Below are positions 9,325 to 17,418 of a DNA stretch of 64,000 nucleotides, in pieces. Location: assembly GCA_964473485.1 (NCBI GenBank), contig CAYYPH010000006.1, forward strand, positions 62,001-126,000, written 5' to 3'. The stretch's first letter is position 1; each line of letters starts with the position of its first letter. The notes under the pieces were generated by a model. That model ran no database searches and was not told where the DNA came from. It worked only from the letters and a program-made list of their open reading frames with translations. Position numbers and translations under genes: made by a program. The stretch comes from CAIVAT01 sp964473485. GTDB lineage: Bacteria > Bacteroidota > Bacteroidia > Bacteroidales > FEN-979.

Positions 9325-9885
9325 ATGCAGCAACGTCGTGGAAAACCCAGGCAGGGTAGCATTCTGATTTCAGAGCCTTCGCTCCGGGATTTCTATTTCC
9401 GGCAATCGGTGGTTTTACTGGCCGAACATAACGCAGATGGCTCATTCGGCGTGATCATCAACAAACCGATCGATGCCACCCTTAAAGATGTCCTGAAAGG
9501 ATTCAGCGGCTTCAACATGCCGGTTTTCCTGGGCGGGCCTGTAAAGACCGACAGTATCTTTTTCATCCACACCCGCGACGATATTGCTGGCAGCGCCCCC
9601 ATCATGGAGGGACTTTACTGGGGCGGTGATATCGAGGTAGTCAGGGCCATGATGAAACTGAAGGAGATCTCGCCAGACGAGATCCGGTTTTTCATAGGTT
9701 ACTCCGGCTGGTCGCCCATGCAGCTCGACAGGGAGATCAGCGAAAAATCGTGGGTTCTGTCACAAACCACCGTGCATGAAGTGATCACCGATCATCCCGA
9801 GAAACTGTGGAGCGAATACCTGAAAAGCATGGGAAAAGATTACGCCATCTGGGCCAATTTCCCGGCAGATCCCAGTTTCAACTAA
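9325..9885 (+). CDS. yqgE: YqgE/AlgH family protein
   Basis: A 186-residue cytosolic protein of the YqgE/AlgH (DUF179) family, whose molecular role is unsettled. Family landmarks are QGSILISEPSLRDFYF at the start, SVVLLAEHNADGSFGVIINKP, a GGPV motif, and FFIGYSGWSPMQLDREI in the C-terminal half. The frame stays open upstream to a TTG at 9268, but the ATG at 9325 gives the usual length for the family and lies downstream of the inferred transcription start near 9289, so I take it as the start. The gene is transcribed away from the murL operon and ends about 50 bases before the Mpv17-like gene. Confidence 0.93.
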   Translation: MQQRRGKPRQGSILISEPSLRDFYFRQSVVLLAEHNADGSFGVIINKPIDATLKDVLKGFSGFNMPVFLGGPVKTDSIFFIHTRDDIAGSAPIMEGLYWGGDIEVVRAMMKLKEISPDEIRFFIGYSGWSPMQLDREISEKSWVLSQTTVHEVITDHPEKLWSEYLKSMGKDYAIWANFPADPSFN

Positions 9886-9897
9886 ACCTGAAATTCC

Positions 9898-9905
9898 TAC
9901 CTTTG
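9898..9905 (+). promoter_or_regulatory. -7 box TACCTTTG before the Mpv17-like gene
   Basis: TACCTTTG matches the Bacteroidota -7 consensus. An imperfect -33 box (TTTC) lies 18 bases upstream. The start codon of the downstream gene is about 31 bases further on. Confidence 0.55.
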
Positions 9906-9936
9906 CACGGTCATTCTCTTTGCCTACCTTACTTTT

Positions 9937-10650
9937 ATGAAAAGACAGGACTTTATCGTTGCAGCGGTAATAATATTGGTTTTACTCCCTTTTTTCATCT
10001 TCCCGGATGTTTTGCACACCTATGAATCATTCAATGCAAAACACGCCTACCTGGCCAGTTTCATCAAATTTGCCATCCTGGCCACATTCGGCGAATGCCT
10101 TGGTTTGCGGCTCCGTTCCGGTGTTTACAACAAACCTGGTTTCGGGATATGGCCGAGGGCGCTGGTCTGGGGCTTCCTCGGGATCGTGATCAAGGTGGCC
10201 TTCGTGGTATTCGGCGAAGGATCTCCCCTGGTCCTGAAAACGCTTGGGGTGGATTTCCCATCGGCAAACCCTTCTGATATTCTCCGTGAACCCGGCTTTT
10301 CATGGCTTAAACTGCTGGCTGCCTTCAGCGTAGGCGCCCTTCTGAACCTCTTGTTTGCACCGGTTTTCATGGCTTTTCACCGCATTACCGACATGCACAT
10401 CATGAACACGGGAGGCTCGTTGCGAAAATTCCTGACCCCTATCCCGGTTGGCCGATACATCGTTGAGAGCGACTGGATCACATTCTGGAAATTTGTGCTG
10501 ATGAAGACCATTCCGCTGTTCTGGATACCTGCACAGACGCTGAACTTCATGCTTCCCGAGGGATACCGCATCCTTGTGGCCGCCTTCTACAGCATCATCC
10601 TGGGGGTGCTGCTCTCGCTGGCCAGCATGATGGCCATGAAACGGCTCTGA
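9937..10650 (+). CDS. Integral membrane protein, Mpv17/PMP22-like
   Basis: A 237-residue membrane protein with about five hydrophobic segments. The C-terminal part (FWIPAQTLNFMLPEGYRI followed by a helix ending LASMMAM) resembles the signature end of the eukaryotic Mpv17/PMP22 family, in which W.PAQ..NF..P...R is conserved. The N-terminal FAILATFGECLGLRL and WGFLGIVIK blocks recur in Bacteroidota relatives as I remember them. Mpv17 proteins are thought to form small membrane channels, but no function is shown for bacterial members, so this is a family-level call. It has its own -7 box. Confidence 0.72.
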   Translation: MKRQDFIVAAVIILVLLPFFIFPDVLHTYESFNAKHAYLASFIKFAILATFGECLGLRLRSGVYNKPGFGIWPRALVWGFLGIVIKVAFVVFGEGSPLVLKTLGVDFPSANPSDILREPGFSWLKLLAAFSVGALLNLLFAPVFMAFHRITDMHIMNTGGSLRKFLTPIPVGRYIVESDWITFWKFVLMKTIPLFWIPAQTLNFMLPEGYRILVAAFYSIILGVLLSLASMMAMKRL

Positions 10651-10738
10651 CAAGCCCCCGCAAAGCATCTTTGGCTGTTGTTTTGTGAACCGGATACCCG
10701 GAAATGTCTCTTTTTGTTAAGATGTTAACAATTTTCAC

Positions 10739-10755
10739 CGGATCAACGTGATCCG
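10739..10755. promoter_or_regulatory. Candidate operator of hpdBCA, 7-3-7 inverted repeat
   Basis: CGGATCA-ACG-TGATCCG is a perfect inverted repeat. Its centre lies about 27 bases upstream of the centre of the TATATTTG box at 10771, where the -33 element would be, and no recognisable -33 box is present. That placement fits an activator or repressor site. The regulator is not in the window. Confidence 0.5.
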
Positions 10756-10770
10756 CATCGGTTTACATGT

Positions 10771-10778
10771 TATATTTG
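10771..10778 (+). promoter_or_regulatory. -7 box TATATTTG of hpdBCA
   Basis: Exact match to TAnnTTTG. The inferred transcript start near 10785 leaves a 35-base leader to the ATG at 10820 but only about 11 bases to an in-frame TTG at 10796, which supports the ATG as the start of hpdB. Confidence 0.65.
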
Positions 10779-10819
10779 CAATATGACATGTCCTGTTGCT
10801 GTACGAAAACATATCCGTC

Positions 10820-13489
10820 ATGATCCAGACTGAAAGTCCCCACATCAATTATTACGGCCATCAGCCCGGCGACAAGATCGAGAACCGGGAACAGAAACGG
10901 CCCGTGACACCGCGGGCGGGAAAAGCACGCGAGCTCTATTTTGAGACCAAATCGTCCGTTTCGATGGAATTTCCTTACTGGTACACCCGCCGGTGGGAGG
11001 AGCTCGACGGAGAGATCCCCGTCATACGCAGGGCCGAAGCGCTTAAGGCAGGTTTTTCGCACCTCACGCCGGTTATCTACCCGGGCGAACTGCTGGCCAT
11101 GGGCAAGGCCTCTTACCTCCGTGGGTCCTTCCCGATGCCCTGGCTTTCGGAAGCATTTTTCATGGCAGCCGAGGACAAGCTTTACAAGGAGGCCCAGGAG
11201 TCGGGCAAACTGACGGCCGATACCTTCACCACCATGGGAAAAGGAGGCGGCAACGTAACCAAAAGCGTGGGCAATGTGATCTCCATTGCGGGTAAATTCG
11301 GCCTCAGGGTCGAAGAGATGCCGGCGCTGATCGAAACCGCTAAGAAATGGAAGGATAAATCGGTCGATGACGTCGGTCATAAATATGAACAGATGGTTCC
11401 CGGCTATGCCGAGAAGGAGGCCCTGATGCGATCTGTGATCTGCATGTTCGACTCGGGATATACGCTGCCCCAGGGGCGTGAGGTGATGAACTACTATTAT
11501 CCCCTCCAGTTCGGATTCGACGGGCTGATCGCCAACTGCCGCGAAGGCATTGAAGAGGTGGCCGGTTATCCCGACATGGACCGCCTCTATTTTTACCAGG
11601 CCGTGATCACCATGATCGAAGGGCTCCAGCAATGGATCCGGAACTATGCCGGGGAGGCCATGTTCCTGGCCGGTATCGAACAGGACGCGCAACAAAAGCA
11701 GGAATACGAAGAGATGGCCCAGCGCCTCGAACGGATCGCATCGAAGCCGCCCCGCACATTCCACGATGCCCTTCAGATGATCTGGATCCTGCATGTTGCC
11801 GTGCTCAACGAAGACGCCATCTCAGGGTTGTCTCCGGGAAGGGTCGGCCAGGTTCTTTACCCCTTCTGGAAACGCGACATGGCGCAGGGAATCATCAACC
11901 GTGAACAGACACTCGAACTCCTCGAATGCATGCGCATGAAATTCACCGAGATCGACTGTTTTGCCTCCATGGGTGTTGTTGGCGGAGTGCTTTCGGGAAA
12001 CACCTTCAACAACCTTTGCCTGGGCGGATTGCTGAAAGACGGCACTTCGGCAGCCAACGAACTTGAATTGCTCATCCTCGAAGCCGGAATCTCCTGCGAT
12101 ACTCCCCAACCTACCCTTTCGGTTCTTTACGACGAAAAATTACCGGAGGAATTTCTCCTGAAAGGGGTCGAATGCACCAAGATCGGAACAGGTTACCCGG
12201 CCTGGGTCAACAACCAGGTGGCCATGGAGTTCCTTATAGGCAACTACGCCCACGAAGGGATGAATGTTGAAGAAGCAAGGGCATGGTCGATCGGGGGATG
12301 TCTTGAAACATCGCCGGGAAGCTGGATGCCGCTTGAACTCGACGGCGAGATCCACTGGATACCCGGGGGATCGGCACCTGCAACCAGTGTAGGCGTTCAC
12401 TTTCTTAGTCTCCCGAAGATCCTTGAGGTGACCCTGTTCGATGGCATGGACATGCGCACCGGCCAGCGGATCTTCCCGTCGCACGGGCAAAACCTGGAAA
12501 CGTACGATGGTCTCTGGAAAGCCCTCAAATCCTATTTCAGGAGGGCCTGTCACGTGCTGACCCTGACCAACAACATCCAGCACGACGCCTGGCGGAAAAT
12601 ATCTCCCTCTCTGGTCAACTCGATGCTGAAGCCCGACTGTCTCTCCAAAGGCAAGGACATCGGCCAGATGGGCTGCCGCTACAACACCACGTTCAACATC
12701 GAAACCTGCGGCACCACCAACCTGGTCAACTCGCTGGCCGCCCTGAAGAAAAACGTTTATACCGACCGCAATTATACACTGAACGAGTACCAGGATGCCA
12801 TCCTGTCGAATTTCGGGTATAAAACCGCGCAGGAAACCGGGTCATATTCGCTGGTTGACCAGGTGCCGACCGATACATTCGAAAATTGGAAAAAAATCCA
12901 TCATTTCAGTCTCAATGCACCGAAATTTGGCAACGACGATCCCTTCGTCGACACGATCATGAAGGAGTGGGAGGAGTGGTTCTGTGCCATGACCCATGAT
13001 TACAGGTCGCTCTACGATCAGCCCATGTACGCCTGCCAGATCTCGGTTTCCACACACGGACCGATGGGTGCGGTGACCCTGGCAGGTCCCGACGGCCGGC
13101 TGAGCGGGACCACCTTCTCCGACGGCTCTGTATCTGCTTACCCTGGCACCGACCGCAATGGACCCTACGCCCTGTTCAACTCCGCTACCTGCTGGAACCA
13201 TTCCGAATCGCAGAATTCGCAACTCAACCTGAAGATCCACCCATCGGTGGTGAAGGGACGTGAAGGTTCGCGAAAATTTCTGGAACTGATCAGGGGCTAC
13301 CTGCGCAAAGGCGGATTCCACGTGCAGTTCAACATCGTCGATTCGCGCATGCTGAAAAAGGCACAGGCCGATCCAGACAAATACCGGAGCCTGCTGGTCC
13401 GTGTTGCCGGATTCACCCAGTACTGGGTCGAACTCGGCAAACAGATCCAGGACGAAGTGATCGCCCGGACGGAGTATGAGGAGCTATAA
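10820..13489 (+). CDS. hpdB: 4-Hydroxyphenylacetate decarboxylase, large glycyl radical subunit
   Basis: An oxygen-sensitive glycyl radical enzyme expected to decarboxylate 4-hydroxyphenylacetate to p-cresol. It has 889 residues from the ATG. SFPMPWLSEAFF, DSGYTLPQGREV and QISVSTHGPMGAVTLA are near-identical to the Clostridium scatologenes enzyme as I remember it. Active-site residues reported there (Ser344, Cys503, Glu505, His536, Glu637, Gly873) all have counterparts here at a constant offset of nine: Ser335, Cys494 in GGCLETSPG, Glu496, His527, Glu628 in ETCGT and Gly864 in RVAGFTQYW. The adjacent small subunit and activase complete the operon in the known order. A different arylacetate substrate is possible, but the small subunit favours the 4-hydroxy compound. 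A 132-base repeat-filled gap separates it from hpdC. Confidence 0.93.
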   Translation: MIQTESPHINYYGHQPGDKIENREQKRPVTPRAGKARELYFETKSSVSMEFPYWYTRRWEELDGEIPVIRRAEALKAGFSHLTPVIYPGELLAMGKASYLRGSFPMPWLSEAFFMAAEDKLYKEAQESGKLTADTFTTMGKGGGNVTKSVGNVISIAGKFGLRVEEMPALIETAKKWKDKSVDDVGHKYEQMVPGYAEKEALMRSVICMFDSGYTLPQGREVMNYYYPLQFGFDGLIANCREGIEEVAGYPDMDRLYFYQAVITMIEGLQQWIRNYAGEAMFLAGIEQDAQQKQEYEEMAQRLERIASKPPRTFHDALQMIWILHVAVLNEDAISGLSPGRVGQVLYPFWKRDMAQGIINREQTLELLECMRMKFTEIDCFASMGVVGGVLSGNTFNNLCLGGLLKDGTSAANELELLILEAGISCDTPQPTLSVLYDEKLPEEFLLKGVECTKIGTGYPAWVNNQVAMEFLIGNYAHEGMNVEEARAWSIGGCLETSPGSWMPLELDGEIHWIPGGSAPATSVGVHFLSLPKILEVTLFDGMDMRTGQRIFPSHGQNLETYDGLWKALKSYFRRACHVLTLTNNIQHDAWRKISPSLVNSMLKPDCLSKGKDIGQMGCRYNTTFNIETCGTTNLVNSLAALKKNVYTDRNYTLNEYQDAILSNFGYKTAQETGSYSLVDQVPTDTFENWKKIHHFSLNAPKFGNDDPFVDTIMKEWEEWFCAMTHDYRSLYDQPMYACQISVSTHGPMGAVTLAGPDGRLSGTTFSDGSVSAYPGTDRNGPYALFNSATCWNHSESQNSQLNLKIHPSVVKGREGSRKFLELIRGYLRKGGFHVQFNIVDSRMLKKAQADPDKYRSLLVRVAGFTQYWVELGKQIQDEVIARTEYEEL

Positions 13490-13490
13490 T

Positions 13491-13617
13491 GATTGACTGA
13501 TTGACAGAAAATGAGTGAATGAGTGAATGAGTGAATTTTTCCCTATTGCCTATTGCCCATTGCCTATTGCCTGATTTTGAATTTTGACATTTGAATTTTG
13601 AATTTTGAATTATCTCT
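13491..13617. repeat. Composite intergenic repeat inside the hpd operon
   Basis: The hpdB-hpdC gap is made of TGATTGAC units, then GAGTGAAT units, then CCTATTG units, then TTTGAAT units. On the minus strand this reads ATTCAAA module, ATGTCAAAA, GGCAATA module, AGGGAAAAA linker, ATTCACTC module, CAGTCAAT module, closely matching the block at 33.9 kb on the plus strand. It places low-complexity DNA between two subunits of one enzyme. Confidence 0.9.
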
Positions 13618-13621
13618 CTCC

Positions 13622-13879
13622 ATGAGTTTCCAAAGCTGTAAAGATTGCCGTTATTTCCTTCCGGTGGATGTATTTTCCGGGATCTGCAAACTGGATAAAA
13701 AGAAGGTCGGTCACGATACGGACGCATGCGAAAAGGCTGAGAAGATCGCGAAATGCAAATTCTGCAGCCATTATACACCGGAGCGTGATTACCTGGGCAA
13801 ATGCATGGGGGCCGCGATGGCCTATCCCGACATGATCGCCACAAAATGCGCAGATTTTAAATGGATCGGGCAGAACTGA
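13622..13879 (+). CDS. hpdC: 4-Hydroxyphenylacetate decarboxylase small iron-sulfur subunit
   Basis: An 85-residue protein with eight cysteines in two sets, C6-C9-C22-C36 and C45-C48-C61-C76, enough for two [4Fe-4S] clusters as in the known HpdC. SGICKL, KCKFC and GKCMG line up with the Clostridium protein as I recall it. There the first cluster ligand is a histidine; here the same place (CKDC) is a cysteine. This small subunit sets HpdB apart from the phenylacetate and indoleacetate decarboxylases. I chose the ATG at 13622 because the in-frame TTG upstream lies in repeat sequence. The stop overlaps the activase start by 19 bases. Confidence 0.92.
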   Translation: MSFQSCKDCRYFLPVDVFSGICKLDKKKVGHDTDACEKAEKIAKCKFCSHYTPERDYLGKCMGAAMAYPDMIATKCADFKWIGQN

Positions 13880-14913
13880 TCCACGGAACACTTTTCGACA
13901 TCCAGGGATTCTCGGTGCATGACGGTCCGGGATGCCGGACGCTGATCTTTTTCAAAGGTTGTTCGCTGCATTGCCGATGGTGCTCCAATCCCGAAGGCAT
14001 TTCCCCCCATCCCGAACCCCTTTACAGGGCCGATAAATGTTGTTACGACCGGGCCTGCGCTACGGTCTGTCCCCATCATGCCATCACTTTCAGCGGGTTA
14101 TCCGGTGGCGGAACGGATCCGGCCAGGGATGAACCATTCACGGCTCCTGCCGGTCGCGATCTACCACCGTCAATGGCATACACCCTTCATATCGACCGCA
14201 CGAAATGCCGGCAGTGCCACGATATGCCCTGTGTGGAGGCCTGCCTGACCGGGGCGCTCCGTGCCGGCGGATTTGAGACGAGCCTTGAATCCCTCTTCGC
14301 GCGGATCCTTCGCGACCGGCAATACTGGGGCCCCGGGGGCGGTATCACCCTCACGGGCGGAGAACCGTTCATGCAACCGGCATTTGCCCGCGCCTTGCTT
14401 GAAAAGTGTTACAAGGCCTACATTCACACTGCAGCCGAAACCTGCGGCAACGTTCCGTGGGAGAACATTGAAGTGTCGCTCCCGTGGCTTGAATGGATCT
14501 TTTTCGATATCAAACACATGGACCCCGAAAAACATGGCAGCATGACCATTGCACCCACCAGACTTTTATCTGACGGTTCAGCGGGTTCGATCCACGAACG
14601 CATCCTGACCAATGCAGCTAAACTGGCCCGGGAGTATGAAGGCAGGCTTATATTCCGGATGCCGGTCATACCCGGTTTCAATGACGACCCTGACAATATT
14701 GAGGCCACGGCCAGGTTCCTGATTGAAACCGGCCGGAAAGAGATCAATATCCTTCCGGCCCACCACCTTGGAAGAGAAAAGTACAGCATGCTGGGGCAGG
14801 ATTACTTTTACACCGCTCTGCAGGTGCCATCGCCGGTTGTCATGGACCGCATCGGCGAACAGTTCACCGCCGCCGGCATCCACTGCTACCAGGGGAGTGA
14901 CACGCCCTTCTGA
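13861..14913 (+). CDS. hpdA: Glycyl radical enzyme activase (radical SAM)
   Basis: Generates the glycyl radical on HpdB by cleaving S-adenosylmethionine. The radical SAM cluster motif is C34-SLH-C38-RW-C41, preceded by IQGFSVHDGPGCRT, which is typical of pyruvate-formate-lyase-type activases. A ferredoxin-like insert follows with two Cys sets, at about 60-70 and 116-128, separated by a Gly/Pro-rich linker of about 35 residues that makes the protein (350 residues) longer than the roughly 316 I recall for clostridial HpdA. GGGITLTGGEPFMQ is the SAM-binding GGE region. The start lies inside hpdC, so translation is probably coupled. Confidence 0.93.
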   Translation: MDRAELIHGTLFDIQGFSVHDGPGCRTLIFFKGCSLHCRWCSNPEGISPHPEPLYRADKCCYDRACATVCPHHAITFSGLSGGGTDPARDEPFTAPAGRDLPPSMAYTLHIDRTKCRQCHDMPCVEACLTGALRAGGFETSLESLFARILRDRQYWGPGGGITLTGGEPFMQPAFARALLEKCYKAYIHTAAETCGNVPWENIEVSLPWLEWIFFDIKHMDPEKHGSMTIAPTRLLSDGSAGSIHERILTNAAKLAREYEGRLIFRMPVIPGFNDDPDNIEATARFLIETGRKEINILPAHHLGREKYSMLGQDYFYTALQVPSPVVMDRIGEQFTAAGIHCYQGSDTPF

Positions 14914-14923
14914 CCCCCACTAA

Positions 14924-14938
14924 GTGTATATTATACAC
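14924..14938. promoter_or_regulatory. 15-base perfect palindrome GTGTATA-T-TATACAC
   Basis: A perfect odd-length inverted repeat just after hpdA and about 140 bases before the aminotransferase. No T tract follows, so it does not look like an intrinsic terminator; the short AT-rich form is more like a repressor-binding site. Nothing is known about the cognate protein. Confidence 0.4.
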
Positions 14939-15079
14939 GAAGTTTGCTCCGGGTCATTGTTGATAAGTTCATAAAAAAACCTTCCCGATCATTCCCCGAT
15001 GACCATAGGTTATTTGAAATAATTTTTTCATTTTTGTCAACTGTTATACTGTTAACTGACCTCAAAAATATCATCCGAA

Positions 15080-16399
15080 ATGAAAGAAACCCCCATCAAT
15101 TATGAAGTTGTTGAGAGGCACATCCGCGAAAGCCGGATAAAGAACATTGGCAAAGCCTCCATCCGTGAAATTAAACGGTTGATCAACGGGATAGAGAAGG
15201 AAACCGGAGAAAAATTCATCCGCATGGAGATGGGGGTGCCGGGTCTGCCGGCTACCGAAATCGGGGTCAACGCAGAGATCGAGGCGCTGAACCGGGGGGT
15301 TGCCGCCATATATCCCGACATTGAAGGTACTCCCCTGCTGAAGAAAGAAGCTGCCCGGTTTGTCAAATTGTTCCTGGATATTGATGTTGACGAAGCCAAC
15401 TGCATACCCACCGTAGGCAGCATGCAGGGAGGCTTTGCATCTTTCCTTACCTTTTCGAAGATCAACCGCTCAAAGGACACCACCCTGTTCATCGACCCGG
15501 GTTTCCCGGTCCATCACCAGCAGCACCGTGTGCTTGGTCAGAAATTCGAGTCGTTTGATGTCTACGACTTCAGGGGCGATAAACTGCACGACAAGCTGGA
15601 AAGTTACCTGGTGAAAGGCAATATCCACTCCATCCTTTACTCCAATCCCAACAATCCGTCGTGGATCTGCTTTACCGACAAGGAACTGCGCATCATCGGG
15701 GAACTGGCCACAAAATACGATGTCATCGTGATCGAAGACCTGGCCTATTTCGCCATGGATTTCAGGAAGGACTACTCGAGACCCGGGGAGCCGCCGTACC
15801 AGCCGACAGTGGCCAAATATACCCCGAACTATGTCATGCTGATTTCCAGTTCCAAAGCCTTCAGCTATGCCGGGCAAAGGATCGGCCTGATGATCGTATC
15901 GAATCACCTGTTCAACCTCCAGTCGGCCGACCTGCTTCGATACTACTCCACCGATATCGTGGGCCGTGCGCTGATCTACGGCACTGTTTACGCACTTTCG
16001 GCAGGTACCGCCCACTCCACCCAGTACGCACTGGCAGCCATGCTGAAAGCGGTGAACGACGGAACATTCAACTTTGTAGAAGTGGTGAAAGAGTATGGTG
16101 AAAAGGCAAAAATCATGAAAAAGCTCTTCACCGACAATGGTTTCCATATCGTTTACGACAAGGATGAAGATGAACCGATCGCCGACGGATTTTATTTCAC
16201 TTTCGCCTATCCCGGTTTTACCGGCGAAGCATTGCTCGAGGAACTGATCTTTTACGGGATCAGTGCCATAGCCCTTAGCATCACCGGCAGCGAACGTATC
16301 GAGGGTATCCGTGCATGCGTCTCACTGGTGAAACGCGACCAGTTCCCGGCCCTTGAGGTAAGGCTGAAAAAATTCCATGAAAACCATCGCCCGCACTGA
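15080..16399 (+). CDS. PLP-dependent aminotransferase, class I/II
   Basis: A fold-type I aminotransferase of 439 residues. The PLP lysine is Lys259 in ISSSKAFSYAGQRIGL; SNPNNPSW (188-195) and VIEDLAYF (with Asp220 and Tyr223) are the other cofactor-binding blocks. Substrate cannot be read from the sequence. Because it lies between an arylacetate decarboxylase operon and a 2-oxoacid:ferredoxin oxidoreductase, an aromatic amino acid is an attractive guess, but aspartate or branched-chain donors remain possible. The gene is monocistronic in appearance, bounded upstream by a palindrome and downstream by a strong intrinsic terminator. Confidence 0.9.
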   Translation: MKETPINYEVVERHIRESRIKNIGKASIREIKRLINGIEKETGEKFIRMEMGVPGLPATEIGVNAEIEALNRGVAAIYPDIEGTPLLKKEAARFVKLFLDIDVDEANCIPTVGSMQGGFASFLTFSKINRSKDTTLFIDPGFPVHHQQHRVLGQKFESFDVYDFRGDKLHDKLESYLVKGNIHSILYSNPNNPSWICFTDKELRIIGELATKYDVIVIEDLAYFAMDFRKDYSRPGEPPYQPTVAKYTPNYVMLISSSKAFSYAGQRIGLMIVSNHLFNLQSADLLRYYSTDIVGRALIYGTVYALSAGTAHSTQYALAAMLKAVNDGTFNFVEVVKEYGEKAKIMKKLFTDNGFHIVYDKDEDEPIADGFYFTFAYPGFTGEALLEELIFYGISAIALSITGSERIEGIRACVSLVKRDQFPALEVRLKKFHENHRPH

Positions 16400-16465
16400 C
16401 CAAAAGCTGCTTAACAACTGAATCACAATTTATTACAGGGTTATTAACAACCCTCCCTCCCGCCG

Positions 16466-16504
16466 AACCTCCGGATTCACTGCAAAATCCGGAGGTTCTT
16501 TTTT
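16466..16504 (+). terminator. Intrinsic terminator of the aminotransferase gene
   Basis: An 11-base perfect stem AACCTCCGGAT / ATCCGGAGGTT with a 10-base loop is followed by C and six T. It lies about 65 bases after the stop codon. Confidence 0.88.
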
Positions 16505-16552
16505 AATGCGCTGCTTTTCAATACAATACACAACTAATTGATTAACAACATA

Positions 16553-16577
16553 CCGTTGACAAAATGCCTGTCAACGG
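16553..16577. promoter_or_regulatory. Inverted repeat CCGTTGAC-N9-GTCAACGG
   Basis: A perfect 8-base stem with a 9-base spacer lies about 60 bases upstream of the exported metallopeptidase-like gene and has no T tract. It may be an operator or an mRNA hairpin for the downstream operon. The remaining gap (16505-16634) shows no convincing TAnnTTTG box. Confidence 0.35.
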
Positions 16578-16634
16578 CGCATTTCGTATGAGATCACGCA
16601 GGTTCTTTGTACCCGGAAAATCAGGTCTTGAACC

Positions 16635-17411
16635 ATGCGGAACCTTTTGCCTCTGGTATTGGTGGTTGTCTTGTTGCTGGGAAGTTCATATCCCCGCGAC
16701 AGTTATTTGGATGAACGCACCAATACGGAGATCGTCTTTCACACGGAGGGGCAGATCTTTCCGAAACACTGGTACAATCCGAAGATCGATGCAACGGTCG
16801 AGGCGCTCTCACCAACAGAACGTTCCCGGATCATCACGATCCTCAACCGCGCCTTCAGCAAATACCCCGACCACGTGCTTCGCCGTCATCTCGACCGGGT
16901 GTACGCATTCCGGTTCATGAAATTCTACGGCATTGCATTTGGCGGGACCAACTTCAACAACACTGTTTACATCAGCGACGACGAATCAAGTCCTTCCTAT
17001 ACGGATCATTACATTGAGGGGGTGTTCCATCACGAATTCTCCAGTATCCTGAAACGGGATTTCCCCAAACACCTGAACCTTGATGCATGGGAGCTGATCA
17101 ATGAACCTTTTTTCGTGTACGGCAGCGGTGGCGTATATGCCATCAGGACCGGCGACGCTTCACTGGCACTCGATCCGTCGCTGTTCGAATCGGGCTTTCT
17201 TACGCGGTATTCAATGGCCTCTGTTGAAGAAGACATCAATGTATTTGCCCAGCATCTTTTCAACAGCGACCCCGAACTCTGGGGCATCATCGACACGTAC
17301 CCGCGCCTTCGCCGGAAAGCCCAGCTCCTTATCGGATTTTATAACCGTATCGATCCGCGGTTCAACGAAACGTATTTCCGCCGCCATATACCCTACCTGG
17401 CCAAAAGGTAA
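16635..17411 (+). CDS. Exported metallopeptidase-like protein with an incomplete zinc motif
   Basis: A 258-residue protein with an N-terminal hydrophobic signal segment (about residues 3-17). The segment IEGVFHHEFSSILKRDFP resembles the zinc-binding helix of gluzincin peptidases seen in Bacteroidota lipoproteins, but the second His of HExxH is absent (HEFSS), so activity is doubtful. I do not see a lipobox cysteine. The remainder, including TNFNNTVYISDD and DINVFAQHLFNSDPELW, resembles what I remember of hypothetical zincin-like proteins. It ends eight bases before the molybdoenzyme gene and is probably in one transcript with it. Confidence 0.72.
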   Translation: MRNLLPLVLVVVLLLGSSYPRDSYLDERTNTEIVFHTEGQIFPKHWYNPKIDATVEALSPTERSRIITILNRAFSKYPDHVLRRHLDRVYAFRFMKFYGIAFGGTNFNNTVYISDDESSPSYTDHYIEGVFHHEFSSILKRDFPKHLNLDAWELINEPFFVYGSGGVYAIRTGDASLALDPSLFESGFLTRYSMASVEEDINVFAQHLFNSDPELWGIIDTYPRLRRKAQLLIGFYNRIDPRFNETYFRRHIPYLAKR

Positions 17412-17418
17412 CCGCGCC

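Noticed and set aside
10763..11794. Long minus-strand frame opposite hpdB
   Set aside because: It is the antisense of strongly conserved hpdB sequence and has no recognisable domain.
16564..16920. A 118-codon forward frame upstream of and overlapping the metallopeptidase-like gene
   Set aside because: Its composition is unlike a protein (runs of Arg, Ser, Trp) and it overlaps a better gene with a signal peptide.
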